From Bacteroidota bacterium (GTDB taxonomy: Bacteria; Bacteroidota; Bacteroidia; Cytophagales; Cyclobacteriaceae), in NCBI GenBank assembly GCA_016178785.1, contig JACOSO010000028.1:43278-107277 (forward strand): DNA of 64,000 nt, written 5' to 3'. The notes under the pieces were generated by a model. It did not search any database and was not told the DNA's origin. It saw nothing but the letters and a program-made list of their open reading frames with translations. The position numbers and the translations under genes were made by a program. How positions within the stretch are numbered: position 1 is the first letter of the stretch; each line of letters opens with the position of its first letter. This document shows, one piece after another, positions 25,407 through 34,679 of this stretch.

Positions 25407-28367
25407 ATGAACTTTCAAAAAGCCAATAACATCTTCGGATGGGCGGTCTTTACCGTAGCGTTGCTCACTTATTTTTTGACGATGGAAGAGACCGCCAGCT
25501 ACTGGGACTGCGGTGAGTTCATTGCGGTGTCATACAAGCTCCAGGTACCGCATCCGCCCGGAGCCCCACTCTTTTTATTGATGGGCCGTGCTTTCTCCTT
25601 CCTTGCTTTAGGCGATGTAACCAAAGTGGCTTATTGGATCAACTTCATGAGCGTGCTGGCAAGTGCCTTCACCATTTTGTTTTTGTTTTGGTCTATCACG
25701 CTCTTCGGTCGCAAGGTGATGGGCATTAAAAAAGACAGCGAGATCACAGATAATCAATTGTGGTTGTTAATGGGCGCGGGAATGGTGGGTGCGCTCGCAT
25801 ACACTTTCTCTGATTCGGCTTGGTTCTCAGCAGCAGAGGCTGAAGTGTACGGAATGTCATCTTTCTTCACCGCATTTGTGGTGTGGGGAGTTTTGAAGTG
25901 GGACGTAATTGAAGATGATAATAAAGCTAATCGTTGGTTGCTTCTTGTGGCATATATGATCGGCCTTTCCATTGGTGTGCACATGCTCAACCTTGTTACT
26001 CTTCCCGCTCTCGGCTTGATTTATTATTTCAAAAAATTCAAGACCACCACTTGGGGTGTGATCGCCACGCTCGCATTGAGCGCGGGTATTGTTTTATTCA
26101 TTAACGATTTTATTGTGCCAGGCTTGCCAACATTGGCCGGCCACTTTGAATTATTCTTTGTGAACACACTTGGTTTGTTCTTCGGATCGGGTGCCTTAGT
26201 TTTCACCTTGTTGCTAGTCGGTGCATTGGTTTATGGAATCTACTTCACGCATACAAAAAACCATCCCGTTTGGAATACATTTTTGCTCGCCACTGCTTTC
26301 ATTCTGATTGGTTATGGATCTTATGCCACTGTGGTAGTTCGTTCAAACTACAATACGCTCATCGATGAAAATTCTCCGAAGGATGTAATGAGTTTTGTAA
26401 AATATTTGAGGCGTGAGCAATACGGCAGCAGACCATTAGTGTTTGGTCCATATTTTACTGCGAGACCGATTGGTGTGAAATACGGATCACCAACTTATGT
26501 GAAAGGAAAAGACAAATACGAACCTGGAGAACGCAGTTTTGAGTATGAGTACGAGCCTGGTGAGACTACACTTCTTCCTCGCGCATGGAATTCAGAACAT
26601 GCTGCAACGTATCAGAGTTACATGGGGTTGGCCAAGGATCAAAAGCCAACTTTTGGCCAGGACAAAATGTATATGTTCCGTCACCAGATCGGCCGAATGT
26701 ATATGCGTTATTTCATGTGGAATTTTGTAGGCCGTGAAAGTGACGAACAAGGAGCAGGATGGTTAAGGCCAACCGAATGGTTTAAGAAATTACCGGCAGC
26801 TCTCGCTGAAAACAGAGGAAGGAATAATTATTTCGCCATTCCTTTTATTCTTGGATTGATCGGTATGTTCTATCAATTCACCAGAGACACAAAGAATTTT
26901 GCAATTGTTGCCCTCCTTTTTGTGATGACGGGGGTGGCCATTGTAGTCTATCTTAATTCACCACCTACTGAACCACGCGAGCGCGATTACATATATGCCG
27001 GATCATATTATGCGTTTACATTCTGGATTGGGCTTGCCGTAATTGGTATTGCAGAATTTTTTGGGAGTGTTATTAAGAACACAAAGACGGCTGCCATTGC
27101 AGCAACTTTGGTGGGACTCACTGCCCCCACTTTGATGGCCAAAGACAATTGGGACGATCACGACCGCAGTAATCGTTTCTTCTCGGTTGACTCAGCATCG
27201 AATTCTCTTGAGTCATGCGATCCACAAGCTGTTCTTTATACGGGTGGCGACAACGATACTTTCCCTTTGTGGTACGCACAGGAAACGGAAGGCATCCGCT
27301 CTGATACGCGCGTGCTTGTGCTGAGCTATTACAATACCGATTGGTACATTCAGCAGAGTGCGAGAAAAGCCTACGCTTCCGAGCCGCTCAAATACGCATT
27401 GCCTTTAAAAGAATATCAGCAAGGCGGATTGAACGATTACCTTCCGTTTGCCGATTTGAAAATCAAGAGCATCGATGCTAAAGAATATCTTGGACTACTG
27501 GCTCAGCGCTATCCTCAACTCAACGATGGCGAACGCAACATTGTGCCCAGCCGAATCCTCACCATTCCAATCAATAAAAAAGCAGTGATCGCGAAGGGCA
27601 TCATCCCGAAAGGAATGGACAGCCTCGTAGTGGATGAAATGAAAATCAAAGTCCTTCGCGGAGGCTTAGAGAAAAAAGATCTTGCGTTGTTGGATTTTCT
27701 TGTCACAAGCAATTGGGACCGCCCGCTCTACCTCAACCCAACATCTATATCTCAAATCAATATCGATTTGAGTCCATATGCAGTGCAGGTAGGAAATGCT
27801 TATCGCATACTTCCGGTGCGCAACCCGCGCAAGGACCGTGAATATTTGGTGGATACGGAGAAGACCATGGATGTGATGATGAACAAATTCCGCTACCGGG
27901 GGCTCGATGATCCCAAAGTTTATTACAATGATGACTATAAAGGTTTTGTGCTCAACCATCGCAGTTCATTCAACACAGTAGTTCAGGCTCTTCTTGATAA
28001 GGGTGAAACTGAAAATGCAAAAAAACTTCTTTTGTTTGGTCTCGAAAAAATGCCTGACAAAGGTGTGCGCTACGATTTCACTGCTGCCGAAACAGTCAAT
28101 TTTCTTTTCAAAGTTGGTGAAAAAGAAAAAGCCTTGGAAATAGCCAAGACTATTGGTGATCGGGCCATTGAAATGGCTACTTTCCTGATGCATGATGGCA
28201 GCGGATTCACCAATGATCTAAGAAACAATGTTGTCTTACTGAATATTCTACAACGAGGACTCTATGAAAATGGTGAAACTGAACTCGCCAAGAAATACGA
28301 AGACGCTTATACCAAATTACTGACCGAACTTCAGGTCGTTGAAGGTGGTGACAGAAGTGATTATTGA
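25407..28367 (+). CDS. DUF2723 polytopic membrane protein (glycosyltransferase GT117-like)
   Basis: This 986-residue protein begins with a transmembrane helix followed by the family signature MEETASYWDCGEFIA and PHPPGAPLF (residues about 26-55). That layout resembles protein mannosyltransferases, with acidic residues on a first external loop. About a dozen hydrophobic segments fill residues 10-570, and the C-terminal 400 residues are soluble with a TPR-like end. The family is widespread in Bacteroidota and is classed with lipid-linked sugar transferases. The substrate is not known. Confidence 0.88.
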   Translation: MNFQKANNIFGWAVFTVALLTYFLTMEETASYWDCGEFIAVSYKLQVPHPPGAPLFLLMGRAFSFLALGDVTKVAYWINFMSVLASAFTILFLFWSITLFGRKVMGIKKDSEITDNQLWLLMGAGMVGALAYTFSDSAWFSAAEAEVYGMSSFFTAFVVWGVLKWDVIEDDNKANRWLLLVAYMIGLSIGVHMLNLVTLPALGLIYYFKKFKTTTWGVIATLALSAGIVLFINDFIVPGLPTLAGHFELFFVNTLGLFFGSGALVFTLLLVGALVYGIYFTHTKNHPVWNTFLLATAFILIGYGSYATVVVRSNYNTLIDENSPKDVMSFVKYLRREQYGSRPLVFGPYFTARPIGVKYGSPTYVKGKDKYEPGERSFEYEYEPGETTLLPRAWNSEHAATYQSYMGLAKDQKPTFGQDKMYMFRHQIGRMYMRYFMWNFVGRESDEQGAGWLRPTEWFKKLPAALAENRGRNNYFAIPFILGLIGMFYQFTRDTKNFAIVALLFVMTGVAIVVYLNSPPTEPRERDYIYAGSYYAFTFWIGLAVIGIAEFFGSVIKNTKTAAIAATLVGLTAPTLMAKDNWDDHDRSNRFFSVDSASNSLESCDPQAVLYTGGDNDTFPLWYAQETEGIRSDTRVLVLSYYNTDWYIQQSARKAYASEPLKYALPLKEYQQGGLNDYLPFADLKIKSIDAKEYLGLLAQRYPQLNDGERNIVPSRILTIPINKKAVIAKGIIPKGMDSLVVDEMKIKVLRGGLEKKDLALLDFLVTSNWDRPLYLNPTSISQINIDLSPYAVQVGNAYRILPVRNPRKDREYLVDTEKTMDVMMNKFRYRGLDDPKVYYNDDYKGFVLNHRSSFNTVVQALLDKGETENAKKLLLFGLEKMPDKGVRYDFTAAETVNFLFKVGEKEKALEIAKTIGDRAIEMATFLMHDGSGFTNDLRNNVVLLNILQRGLYENGETELAKKYEDAYTKLLTELQVVEGGDRSDY

Positions 28368-28368
28368 T

Positions 28369-28376
28369 TAACTTTG
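28369..28376 (+). promoter_or_regulatory. -7 box of the YoeB-type toxin-antitoxin pair
   Basis: TAACTTTG matches TAnnTTTG and begins 2 bases after the stop of the DUF2723 gene. The predicted transcription start is within a few bases of the ATG at 28386, suggesting a nearly leaderless mRNA. Confidence 0.5.
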
Positions 28377-28385
28377 ATGTCAATT

Positions 28386-28610
28386 ATGGAAACAACGATT
28401 CGCATCAATACAGATTTGCTTACGGCCGAAGTAATGGAGGGTATTAAAAAAATGTTTCCTCATAAGACAGTTGATATTATTGTTCAGCCCGCAGACGATA
28501 CGGAATACATTTTAGACAAGCCTTCTTATGCCAAGGAACTTGAGAACAGAATCGAATCATATAAAAGCAAAAAGGAAGTCATTTTTCTTAAGCCTGAAGA
28601 ATTGCTGTGA
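28386..28610 (+). CDS. Antitoxin of a YoeB-type pair
   Basis: This protein has 74 residues from the ATG at 28386 (METTIRINTDLLTAEVMEGI). An ATG at 28377 is an alternative start. The N-terminal half looks like a small DNA-binding fold. The C-terminal half (SYAKELENRIESYKSKKEVI) is the extended segment that usually wraps the toxin. It overlaps the toxin start by 4 bases. Identification rests mainly on the toxin next to it. Confidence 0.8.
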   Translation: METTIRINTDLLTAEVMEGIKKMFPHKTVDIIVQPADDTEYILDKPSYAKELENRIESYKSKKEVIFLKPEELL

Positions 28611-28867
28611 GGAATATCGAGTTCGTTCCTAACGCCTTCAAGGAATATCAAGATTGGATTCAAACAGATAGAAAGACTGCTCTTCGGATTGGGGACTTAA
28701 TAAAAGATATTTTGAGAAATCCATTTGATGGTTTGGGTAAGCCCGAGCCATTGAAGCATCAGTTTAAAGGATGTTGGAGCAGGAGAATCGACCAGGAACA
28801 TAGATTGATTTATTCCGTGACAGAAAATTCTGTCGTGATTTTCTCCTGCTATTCTCATTATCAATGA
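28607..28867 (+). CDS. YoeB/Txe-family mRNA interferase toxin
   Basis: This 86-residue protein starts with GTG overlapping the antitoxin stop. The family pattern is complete: DLIKDILRNPFDGLGKPEPL, CWSRRIDQEHRLIYSV and a C-terminal CYSHYQ with the catalytic histidine and tyrosine. YoeB toxins cleave mRNA in the ribosomal A site. Length matches the family. Confidence 0.92.
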   Translation: MRNIEFVPNAFKEYQDWIQTDRKTALRIGDLIKDILRNPFDGLGKPEPLKHQFKGCWSRRIDQEHRLIYSVTENSVVIFSCYSHYQ

Positions 28868-28885
28868 TCCAACTATTAACCAAAC

Positions 28886-29656
28886 CTATTTTCTCGCGAT
28901 CAAAAACAAATCCAGGGCACTCGGGGCGTTATCAGTTAGAAGATAGTCTTCGTGCTTAATACTTGCCACTAGATCATCGGCTGCTTCTTTCAGTTTGTTT
29001 CTGTTAAGACGATTAAGCATTTCATAAGGTATGCGAAGAATTGACGCAGGAAGTTTATGCTGCAAATCGAACACGTCCCACCGCATGATTTTATTTACTG
29101 ACTTCCGGTTGCGCTCGTGATATTGCATTACTTTCTCATTGCCTGAAATGCCCTTCATATCAACAGAACCAAAATACTTTTTAGCCAGCGAAGTAAGTTC
29201 ATCGGCCGTGTATTCGCGCTCGTGCCATGGATTTCGCGAAAGCGACATCGGTCTGTTAGGTGTTGAGATCAACGCAAACCCATTTGGCTTTAACACCCGG
29301 CTGATCTCTTTCAAAAAAGAATGATCGTCTTCAATGTGCTCAATCACCTGAAAGCTCACTACACAATCAAATGTATCGTCCGGATAAGGAAGTGGAGGAA
29401 TGTTGCCACTGATGATATTTCCTTTAGGGTATTTTGCTTTTAATTTTTCCACTACCGAAACTATCTTATCGATGGCAGAATAGTTGCCCACTTTGGGTGT
29501 CAGCCAATCGATACCCCGACCTTCACCACAGCCAACTTCCAATAAATTTCCATGCACTTTATCAGCGGCAATAACATACGCTTTAAGCAAGCGCTGGTGT
29601 ATTGGGTTATCGGAGGTGATGGTTTCGGAAGCAATCTCGGTGGTATAAACTGACAT
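28886..29656 (-). CDS. Class I SAM-dependent methyltransferase
   Basis: This 256-residue protein has motif I LLEVGCGEGRG at residues about 38-48, motif II around IDKIV, and DTFDCVVSFQVIEHIEDDHSF typical of the Methyltransf_11 group. The substrate cannot be told. It has no operon partner, with a toxin-antitoxin pair convergent on one side and the GWxTD gene divergent on the other. Confidence 0.85.
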   Translation of the reverse strand: MSVYTTEIASETITSDNPIHQRLLKAYVIAADKVHGNLLEVGCGEGRGIDWLTPKVGNYSAIDKIVSVVEKLKAKYPKGNIISGNIPPLPYPDDTFDCVVSFQVIEHIEDDHSFLKEISRVLKPNGFALISTPNRPMSLSRNPWHEREYTADELTSLAKKYFGSVDMKGISGNEKVMQYHERNRKSVNKIMRWDVFDLQHKLPASILRIPYEMLNRLNRNKLKEAADDLVASIKHEDYLLTDNAPSALDLFLIARK

Positions 29657-29727
29657 GTCAAAATTTTGTGGGGCAAAAATAAGTCAATTCATTAGATTTA
29701 ACGTTTGAAAAGAAAGTTAACCTGAAT

Positions 29728-30888
29728 ATGAGAAGCACAATAATTTGTTTAGCCTCTTTGCTCTTATCGAGATTAACCTTTGGCCAGTCTGTGGCTGCAA
29801 GCAATTTTAATTATTGGTATGACCCTACCAACGAAGTGGAGTTACAACTTCGTCCTGTACGCACAGTCGACAAAATCATGGTGCGCTATACATTAGTTGC
29901 CCGTCATGGTAATGCTGAAAAATATTCTATCTCTTGGGAAAAGAGGGCATCTTACGTTGAGACGTCAGGTCAGGCCATTACTGAAAAAGATTCTGTCCTG
30001 TCTGTTACTGATAAAACAAAACGCGGCTTTTTGATTTTCGATGTGCCAGCTAAACCTTGGCTGCTTCTCGCTCACGTAATGAATTCAAATGCAAGGAAAT
30101 GGACTTACTTCAGGCTCATTGAATCGATCTATCCTGTTGATGGTTGGATTGAGACTACTGATGGCGTGATAACCGAAAATCATTTAACAAAGAATAAAGA
30201 ATATACTGCACGAAGTGCTGATGGCAAACCCTTGATTGTTTCCTATTATAATACAAATTTTCCGCCCGCCCTTCCTCCCTTTGCGGAGAAGGAGGGGCGA
30301 AATGAACGATTCTTTTTTCATGATTCGCTTTTCCGTGTAGAGAGCGGTAGCACGTTTCTTCCAAAAAAAGAAGGCTTGTATCTTTTTCAAGAAGATACGA
30401 CAACCGCCCGTGGATTTTCTTATCGGGTAGTAAAAGAGAATTTTCCAAAATTCACCAAGATTGATGAGTTGATCCCTCCGTTGATTTTGATCACCACCCC
30501 GGAGGAGTTCAATGAACTTTCCAATGTTAAAGGCGAGAAGGCTAAATTCGACAGAGTGATTCTTAATATTACGGGTGATAAAGAACGCGCAAAAATTTTC
30601 ATGAAGAACTTCTTTCACAACATAGAGCTTGCCAACATTTATTTTTCCTCTTACAAGGAAGGATGGAAAACCGATCGCGGCATGATGTTTTTAATTTTTG
30701 GATTGCCTGATGAAGTGAGCAAAAACAGCGGCAACGAAATCTGGAATTATAAAAACCTAAATACCAAATTCACTTTCGTGAAAAGCGGAAGCGTTTACGA
30801 TCCGGAAAACTATGTGCTGTTGCGCGATAAAAGATTTAACGATGTGTGGCTAAGCGTAGTTGACCTCTGGCGTAAAGGCCGATTTTAA
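29728..30888 (+). CDS. GWxTD domain protein with an in-frame palindromic insertion
   Basis: This 386-residue protein has a signal peptide ending near LTFGQS. The family motif GWKTDRGMMFLIFGLPDEV lies near residue 312, and EIWNY follows. GWxTD proteins are exported and common in Bacteroidota; their role is unknown. The segment PPALPPFAEKEGRNE (near residues 178-192) is encoded by an imperfect palindrome of the REP type and looks foreign to the fold. The stop codon merges with a period-7 array. Confidence 0.85.
   Translation: MRSTIICLASLLLSRLTFGQSVAASNFNYWYDPTNEVELQLRPVRTVDKIMVRYTLVARHGNAEKYSISWEKRASYVETSGQAITEKDSVLSVTDKTKRGFLIFDVPAKPWLLLAHVMNSNARKWTYFRLIESIYPVDGWIETTDGVITENHLTKNKEYTARSADGKPLIVSYYNTNFPPALPPFAEKEGRNERFFFHDSLFRVESGSTFLPKKEGLYLFQEDTTTARGFSYRVVKENFPKFTKIDELIPPLILITTPEEFNELSNVKGEKAKFDRVILNITGDKERAKIFMKNFFHNIELANIYFSSYKEGWKTDRGMMFLIFGLPDEVSKNSGNEIWNYKNLNTKFTFVKSGSVYDPENYVLLRDKRFNDVWLSVVDLWRKGRF
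30259..30301. repeat. Imperfect palindrome inside the GWxTD coding sequence
   Basis: cgcccttcctcc (30267-30278) faces ggaggggcg (30291-30299) across a short loop, with a further possible ccttc/gaagg pairing. It resembles the ccctctcc/ggagaggg element at 17808-17845. It keeps the reading frame. Confidence 0.5.
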
Positions 30889-31007
30889 CCACTGATTGCA
30901 CAGAAAGAGTTTGAATTCAAGTCAAAATTTTCATTTTCAATCTTCACCAGCGATTAATTTGATTCACCTGATTTTTTATCGATAATCAGGGGAATCAGGC
31001 TAATCAT
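30887..31007. repeat. Period-7 repeat with 22-base inverted arms upstream of rlmB
   Basis: Left arm 30952-30973 (GATTAAT TTGATTC ACCTGAT T) and right arm 30984-31005 are complementary at 18 of 22 positions around a 10-base loop. An outer piece, aaccactgattgcacaga at 30885-30902, starts at the GWxTD stop and resembles the inverse of 31885-31907. The array ends at 31007, directly before a -7 box TACTTTTG at 31008-31015 that probably drives rlmB. Confidence 0.7.
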
Positions 31008-31015
31008 TACTTTTG
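31008..31015 (+). promoter_or_regulatory. -7 box of rlmB
   Basis: TACTTTTG matches TAnnTTTG. The predicted leader is about 53 bases to the ATG at 31075. The upstream TTG position is inside the period-7 array. Confidence 0.5.
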
Positions 31016-31074
31016 TTCAAAGTATGAATCGTTTATCAATGAAAAATTAAGAAGAGCGATCACAGTTCCAAACA

Positions 31075-31815
31075 ATGAAAAACAAAGACACAATTTTCGG
31101 CACGCGTGCTGTGATGGAAGCGATCAAAGCCGGCCGTGAGATCGAAAAGATTTTTATTCAGTCGGGGCTTAGCAATGATTTGATTCGGGAGTTGATCAAT
31201 TCGGCACAAGCGCATAAAGTACCTTTCACTTTTGTGCCTCAGCAAAAACTCAATACGCTGGGTGATAAAAATCATCAAGGCGTGGTTTGTCAAATGGCCG
31301 CTGTGGAGTATGCTTCACTCGAAAATATCATCGACAAATGTTACAGTGAAGGACGTGAGCCATTTTTTCTGATCCTTGATCGCATCACTGATGTCCGCAA
31401 CTTTGGTGCAATCGCCCGCACCGTTGAATGTGCTGGGCTCGATGCCATTATCATCGGTGATAAAGGTAATGCGCCCATTTCAGCAGACGCAATGAAAACA
31501 AGTGCAGGCGCGCTGAATCATTTGCCTGTGTGCCGAGTGAAAGACATGCGCGAAACGTTTCACTTATTGAAAGACAATGGTGTGCAAATTGTAGCGTGCA
31601 CTGAAAGAGCCGAAAAAACACTTTACGAAACAGAATTGAATACCCCACTGGCAATCATAATGGGCTCGGAAGAAGACGGCATCTCACCACAAATGCTGAA
31701 AGATTCAAACCACCGGGCCAAGATCCCTATGCACGGAGAGATTGCTTCACTCAATGTTTCTGTTGCTGCCGGTATTGCGATTTATGAAGCGGTGAGGCAA
31801 AAGAGTGGAAAATAA
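31075..31815 (+). CDS. rlmB: 23S rRNA 2'-O-ribose methyltransferase (TrmH/SpoU family, RlmB-like)
   Basis: This 246-residue protein begins with the substrate-binding domain (TIFGTRAVMEAIKAGREIEK). The SPOUT knot motifs follow: LDRITDVRNFGAIARTVECA, IIMGSEEDGIS and MHGEIASLNVSVAAGIAIYE. It methylates a guanosine ribose in 23S rRNA; the exact site (2251 in RlmB) is inferred from the family. The gene stands alone. Confidence 0.9.
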   Translation: MKNKDTIFGTRAVMEAIKAGREIEKIFIQSGLSNDLIRELINSAQAHKVPFTFVPQQKLNTLGDKNHQGVVCQMAAVEYASLENIIDKCYSEGREPFFLILDRITDVRNFGAIARTVECAGLDAIIIGDKGNAPISADAMKTSAGALNHLPVCRVKDMRETFHLLKDNGVQIVACTERAEKTLYETELNTPLAIIMGSEEDGISPQMLKDSNHRAKIPMHGEIASLNVSVAAGIAIYEAVRQKSGK

Positions 31816-31879
31816 GTTCTTTTCAGAAAAGAAATTTCTAAATAGCAACTACATTCTATTTTAAACCCTTTATAGAATC

Positions 31880-31921
31880 TACTGCCACCTGTGTGATCTG
31901 TGGCAAACTCCGTTAACTTTG
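31880..31921 (+). promoter_or_regulatory. Repeat remnant and -7 box upstream of the E1 fusion gene
   Basis: TAACTTTG at 31914-31921 matches the -7 box, about 18 bases before the ATG at 31940. Just upstream, tgccac (31883-31888) and gtggca (31900-31905) pair, within cacctgtgtgatctgtggcaa, a word resembling the inverse of 30885-30902. No clear TTG is at the expected spacing. Confidence 0.45.
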
Positions 31922-31939
31922 CGCTTCAATTTTTAACCA

Positions 31940-33940
31940 ATGAAGTTCGCGCGCAAAAAATATTCCAACGAAACGCTCATCCATCTTTATGAATCGCTTC
32001 TTCGGCCTCGGTTGATCGAGGAGAAAATGCTCATCCTGCTCCGTCAAAACAAAATCAGTAAATGGTTTAGCGGCATTGGGCAAGAAGCAATTTCAGCGGG
32101 CATTACTGCAGCCTTGGAAAAAGACGAATACATTTTGCCCATGCACCGAAATTTGGGTGTATTCGTTGGGCGTGAGATGCCTTTTGATCGACTGTTTGCT
32201 CAGTGGCAGGGCACCATGAAAGGTTACACCAAAGGCCGCGACCGTTCATTTCACTTCGGCACTAATGAGCATCACATTGTGGGGATGATCTCGCACCTTG
32301 GCCCGCAAAACGGAGTTGCCGATGGTATTGCGCTCGCCACCAAACTGAAAAAAGAAAACCTGCCTGCCGGACAGGCAGGTAAAGTCACCGTTGTATTCAA
32401 TGGCGATGGCGGAACAAGCGAAGGAGATTTTCATGAATCAATCAACGTGGCAGCCGTTTGGGATTTGCCTGTGATTTTCGTAGTCGAGAATAATGGATAT
32501 GGTTTGTCTACCCCAAGCAATGAACAATTTCGCTGCAAACAATTCATTGACAAAGCTATTGGCTATGGAATAGAAGGAGTTCAAGTAGATGGAAATAACA
32601 TTCTGGAAGTTTATGATACCGTAAAAAATCTTGGAGATAGTTTAAGAAAAAACCCGCGACCAATTTTGTTAGAGTGCATCACCTTCCGCATGCGCGGGCA
32701 TGAAGAGGCCAGCGGAACGAAGTATGTACCCAAAGAATTGATGGAAACGTGGGCGAAAAAAGATCCGCTCGACAACTATGAAAAATATTTACTGAAGGAA
32801 GAAGTCATCGACCAAAAAGCAATAGATGGTGCTCGCAAAAAAATAAAAAAAGAAATTGAAGAGGGATTGGCGGGAGCATTTGAAGAAACTTATCCAGAGG
32901 CGAACACAGAAATAGAATTTAAAGATGTGTATGCTCCTTTTATTCAGGTAGTCGTCAATCCATCGTCAGAAAAGAAATCCGAAAAACGCTTCATCGATGC
33001 GATCAGTGATGGTCTTCGTCAAAGTATGGAAAAACATTCCAATCTGGTTTTGATGGTACAAGACATTGGAGACTACGGTGGTGTATTTAAAATCACCGAA
33101 GGCTTTGTAAAACAATTTGGCAAAGAGCGCGTGCGGAACACACCACTTTGCGAAGCCGCGATTGTGGGTACGGGCCTTGGTCTTTCCATCAAAGGAATGA
33201 AGGCCATGGTTGAAATGCAGTTTGCTGATTTCGTTACAGAAGGATTCAACCAAATTGTAAACAATCTGGCGAAGACACACTGGCGGTGGGGGCAACCGGC
33301 AGATGTTGTAGTTCGTATGCCCACAGGCGCAGGAACCGCAGCCGGACCATTTCACTCGCAGAGTAATGAAGCCTGGTTCTTTCACACACCCGGGTTGAAA
33401 ATTGTTTACCCTTCAAATCCGTACGATGCTAAAGGATTGCTGTGCGCTGCCCTCGAAGATCCTAATCCATACATGTACTTCGAACACAAACTTTTGTATC
33501 GATCGGTAAAAGACGTTGTGCCCGATGATTACTACACGGTTGAAATCGGAAAAGCGAAATTGGTAAGCGAAGGAAACGATCTCTCCATCATCACTTACGG
33601 AATGGGCGTATACTGGGCGCAAGAGATTCTCAATGAAATGAAGGAAATAAATGCTGATGTGATTGACTTACGCACATTGCTGCCGTGGGACAAAGAAGCA
33701 GTTGAACAAACTGTGAAGAAGACGAATCGCGTTCTGATTCTTCACGAAGACTCTCTAACAGGCGGCATTGGCGGAGAAATTGCCGCATGGATAAGCGAAA
33801 ATTGCTTCAACCATTTAGATGCCCCTGTGATGCGCGTGGCCTCTCTTGATACCGCTATTCCGTTTGCCCCAACTTTGGAGAACAATTTTTTACCAAAGGG
33901 AAGGTTGAAAAATAAAATTGAAGAGCTCATGAAATTTTGA
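31940..33940 (+). CDS. 2-oxoacid dehydrogenase E1 component, alpha and beta subunits fused
   Basis: This 666-residue protein contains E1 alpha in residues 1-330, with the thiamine diphosphate motif GDGGTSEGDF from residue 155 and VVENN. Residues about 345-666 are E1 beta (KRFIDAISDGLRQSMEKH, VGTGLGLSIKGMKAMVEMQF, HSQSNEAWF). It decarboxylates a 2-oxoacid, probably branched-chain or pyruvate, and passes the acyl group to E2. Residues 141-147 (LPAGQAG) are encoded by a palindromic element just before the cofactor motif. No E2 or E3 gene is nearby. Confidence 0.92.
   Translation: MKFARKKYSNETLIHLYESLLRPRLIEEKMLILLRQNKISKWFSGIGQEAISAGITAALEKDEYILPMHRNLGVFVGREMPFDRLFAQWQGTMKGYTKGRDRSFHFGTNEHHIVGMISHLGPQNGVADGIALATKLKKENLPAGQAGKVTVVFNGDGGTSEGDFHESINVAAVWDLPVIFVVENNGYGLSTPSNEQFRCKQFIDKAIGYGIEGVQVDGNNILEVYDTVKNLGDSLRKNPRPILLECITFRMRGHEEASGTKYVPKELMETWAKKDPLDNYEKYLLKEEVIDQKAIDGARKKIKKEIEEGLAGAFEETYPEANTEIEFKDVYAPFIQVVVNPSSEKKSEKRFIDAISDGLRQSMEKHSNLVLMVQDIGDYGGVFKITEGFVKQFGKERVRNTPLCEAAIVGTGLGLSIKGMKAMVEMQFADFVTEGFNQIVNNLAKTHWRWGQPADVVVRMPTGAGTAAGPFHSQSNEAWFFHTPGLKIVYPSNPYDAKGLLCAALEDPNPYMYFEHKLLYRSVKDVVPDDYYTVEIGKAKLVSEGNDLSIITYGMGVYWAQEILNEMKEINADVIDLRTLLPWDKEAVEQTVKKTNRVLILHEDSLTGGIGGEIAAWISENCFNHLDAPVMRVASLDTAIPFAPTLENNFLPKGRLKNKIEELMKF
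32358..32380. repeat. Palindromic element inserted in frame in the E1 fusion gene
   Basis: Arms acctgcctg (32358-32366) and caggcaggt (32372-32380) are perfect complements around 5 bases. It encodes LPAGQAG, seven residues of low-complexity sequence not expected in this loop of the family (family knowledge). Such short palindromes occur as dispersed repeats in Bacteroidota genomes. Confidence 0.7.
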
Positions 33941-33949
33941 TCATCTCAA

Positions 33950-34588
33950 ATGGGACTCTTCTCATTCTTAAGCTCGGATTCACCAAACTATGTGGACAAA
34001 GTTTGGAAGGCTTCTGAATTTTGCCTGAAAGGAATGATGACCGATGCGTTGAGACTGATCACGGAAGGTAAAGTTCCCATTGTTGTTCCTTATTTTTCTG
34101 AAAGCCAGGAAAAAATCATTCAGTTTCTTTTGTCAAACAATGTCCCGCACTATTTAATCGAAACTGGCGAATCAATTGACGCGGTTAGTCAGGCACCGGT
34201 GGTCTATGTTTCGAGCGTGAAGTTTTTTCGTTCAACTGAGTCAGTTGATCTTGTCAAAAAACTTTCAGGAAAGAAGACCATTCAATTTCTTTTCTTCGGG
34301 CATTACCCTCTCCCAACAAAAGAAGGGAAATTCCTTGAGAGGTTTTCTGCCTTAAAAATCCAATCTATTTTTTATTCATCTCTTGACGAACCATCTTTTG
34401 AGATTTTTGGCACTACGCAAATTATTTCCGTGATGGAAAAACTTGGCTTAAAAGATGAGGAGGCAATTGAACACGCCATGGTCACCAAAGCAATGGAACG
34501 CGCGCGAGAAAAAATAGAAAGCAAGGTAAAGTTTGAGCAAGAAGCTTCTTCCGAAAGGGAATGGTTTCAGAAAAATGTAAAGGGTTAG
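33950..34588 (+). CDS. Hypothetical soluble protein
   Basis: This 212-residue protein begins MGLFSFLSSDSPNYVDKVWK and has an alternating alpha/beta pattern (PIVVPYFSESQEKIIQFL, APVVYVSS, KTIQFLFFGHYPL) that suggests a Rossmann-like or helicase C-domain-like fold, without a P-loop. The C-terminus (REKIESKVKFEQEASSEREW) is charged and helical. It starts 9 bases after the E1 gene, so it is probably co-transcribed. The stretch YPLPTKEGKF may come from a decayed palindrome (34304-34346). Function not recognised. Confidence 0.75.
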   Translation: MGLFSFLSSDSPNYVDKVWKASEFCLKGMMTDALRLITEGKVPIVVPYFSESQEKIIQFLLSNNVPHYLIETGESIDAVSQAPVVYVSSVKFFRSTESVDLVKKLSGKKTIQFLFFGHYPLPTKEGKFLERFSALKIQSIFYSSLDEPSFEIFGTTQIISVMEKLGLKDEEAIEHAMVTKAMERAREKIESKVKFEQEASSEREWFQKNVKG

Positions 34589-34679
34589 CCTTTCAGGGCC
34601 GTCAGCACAATTTTCTCTATCTTAGCTTGTTATAAAGTATCAAAACAACTTGAATACGGGGTTTTCAGATATCAAATCG

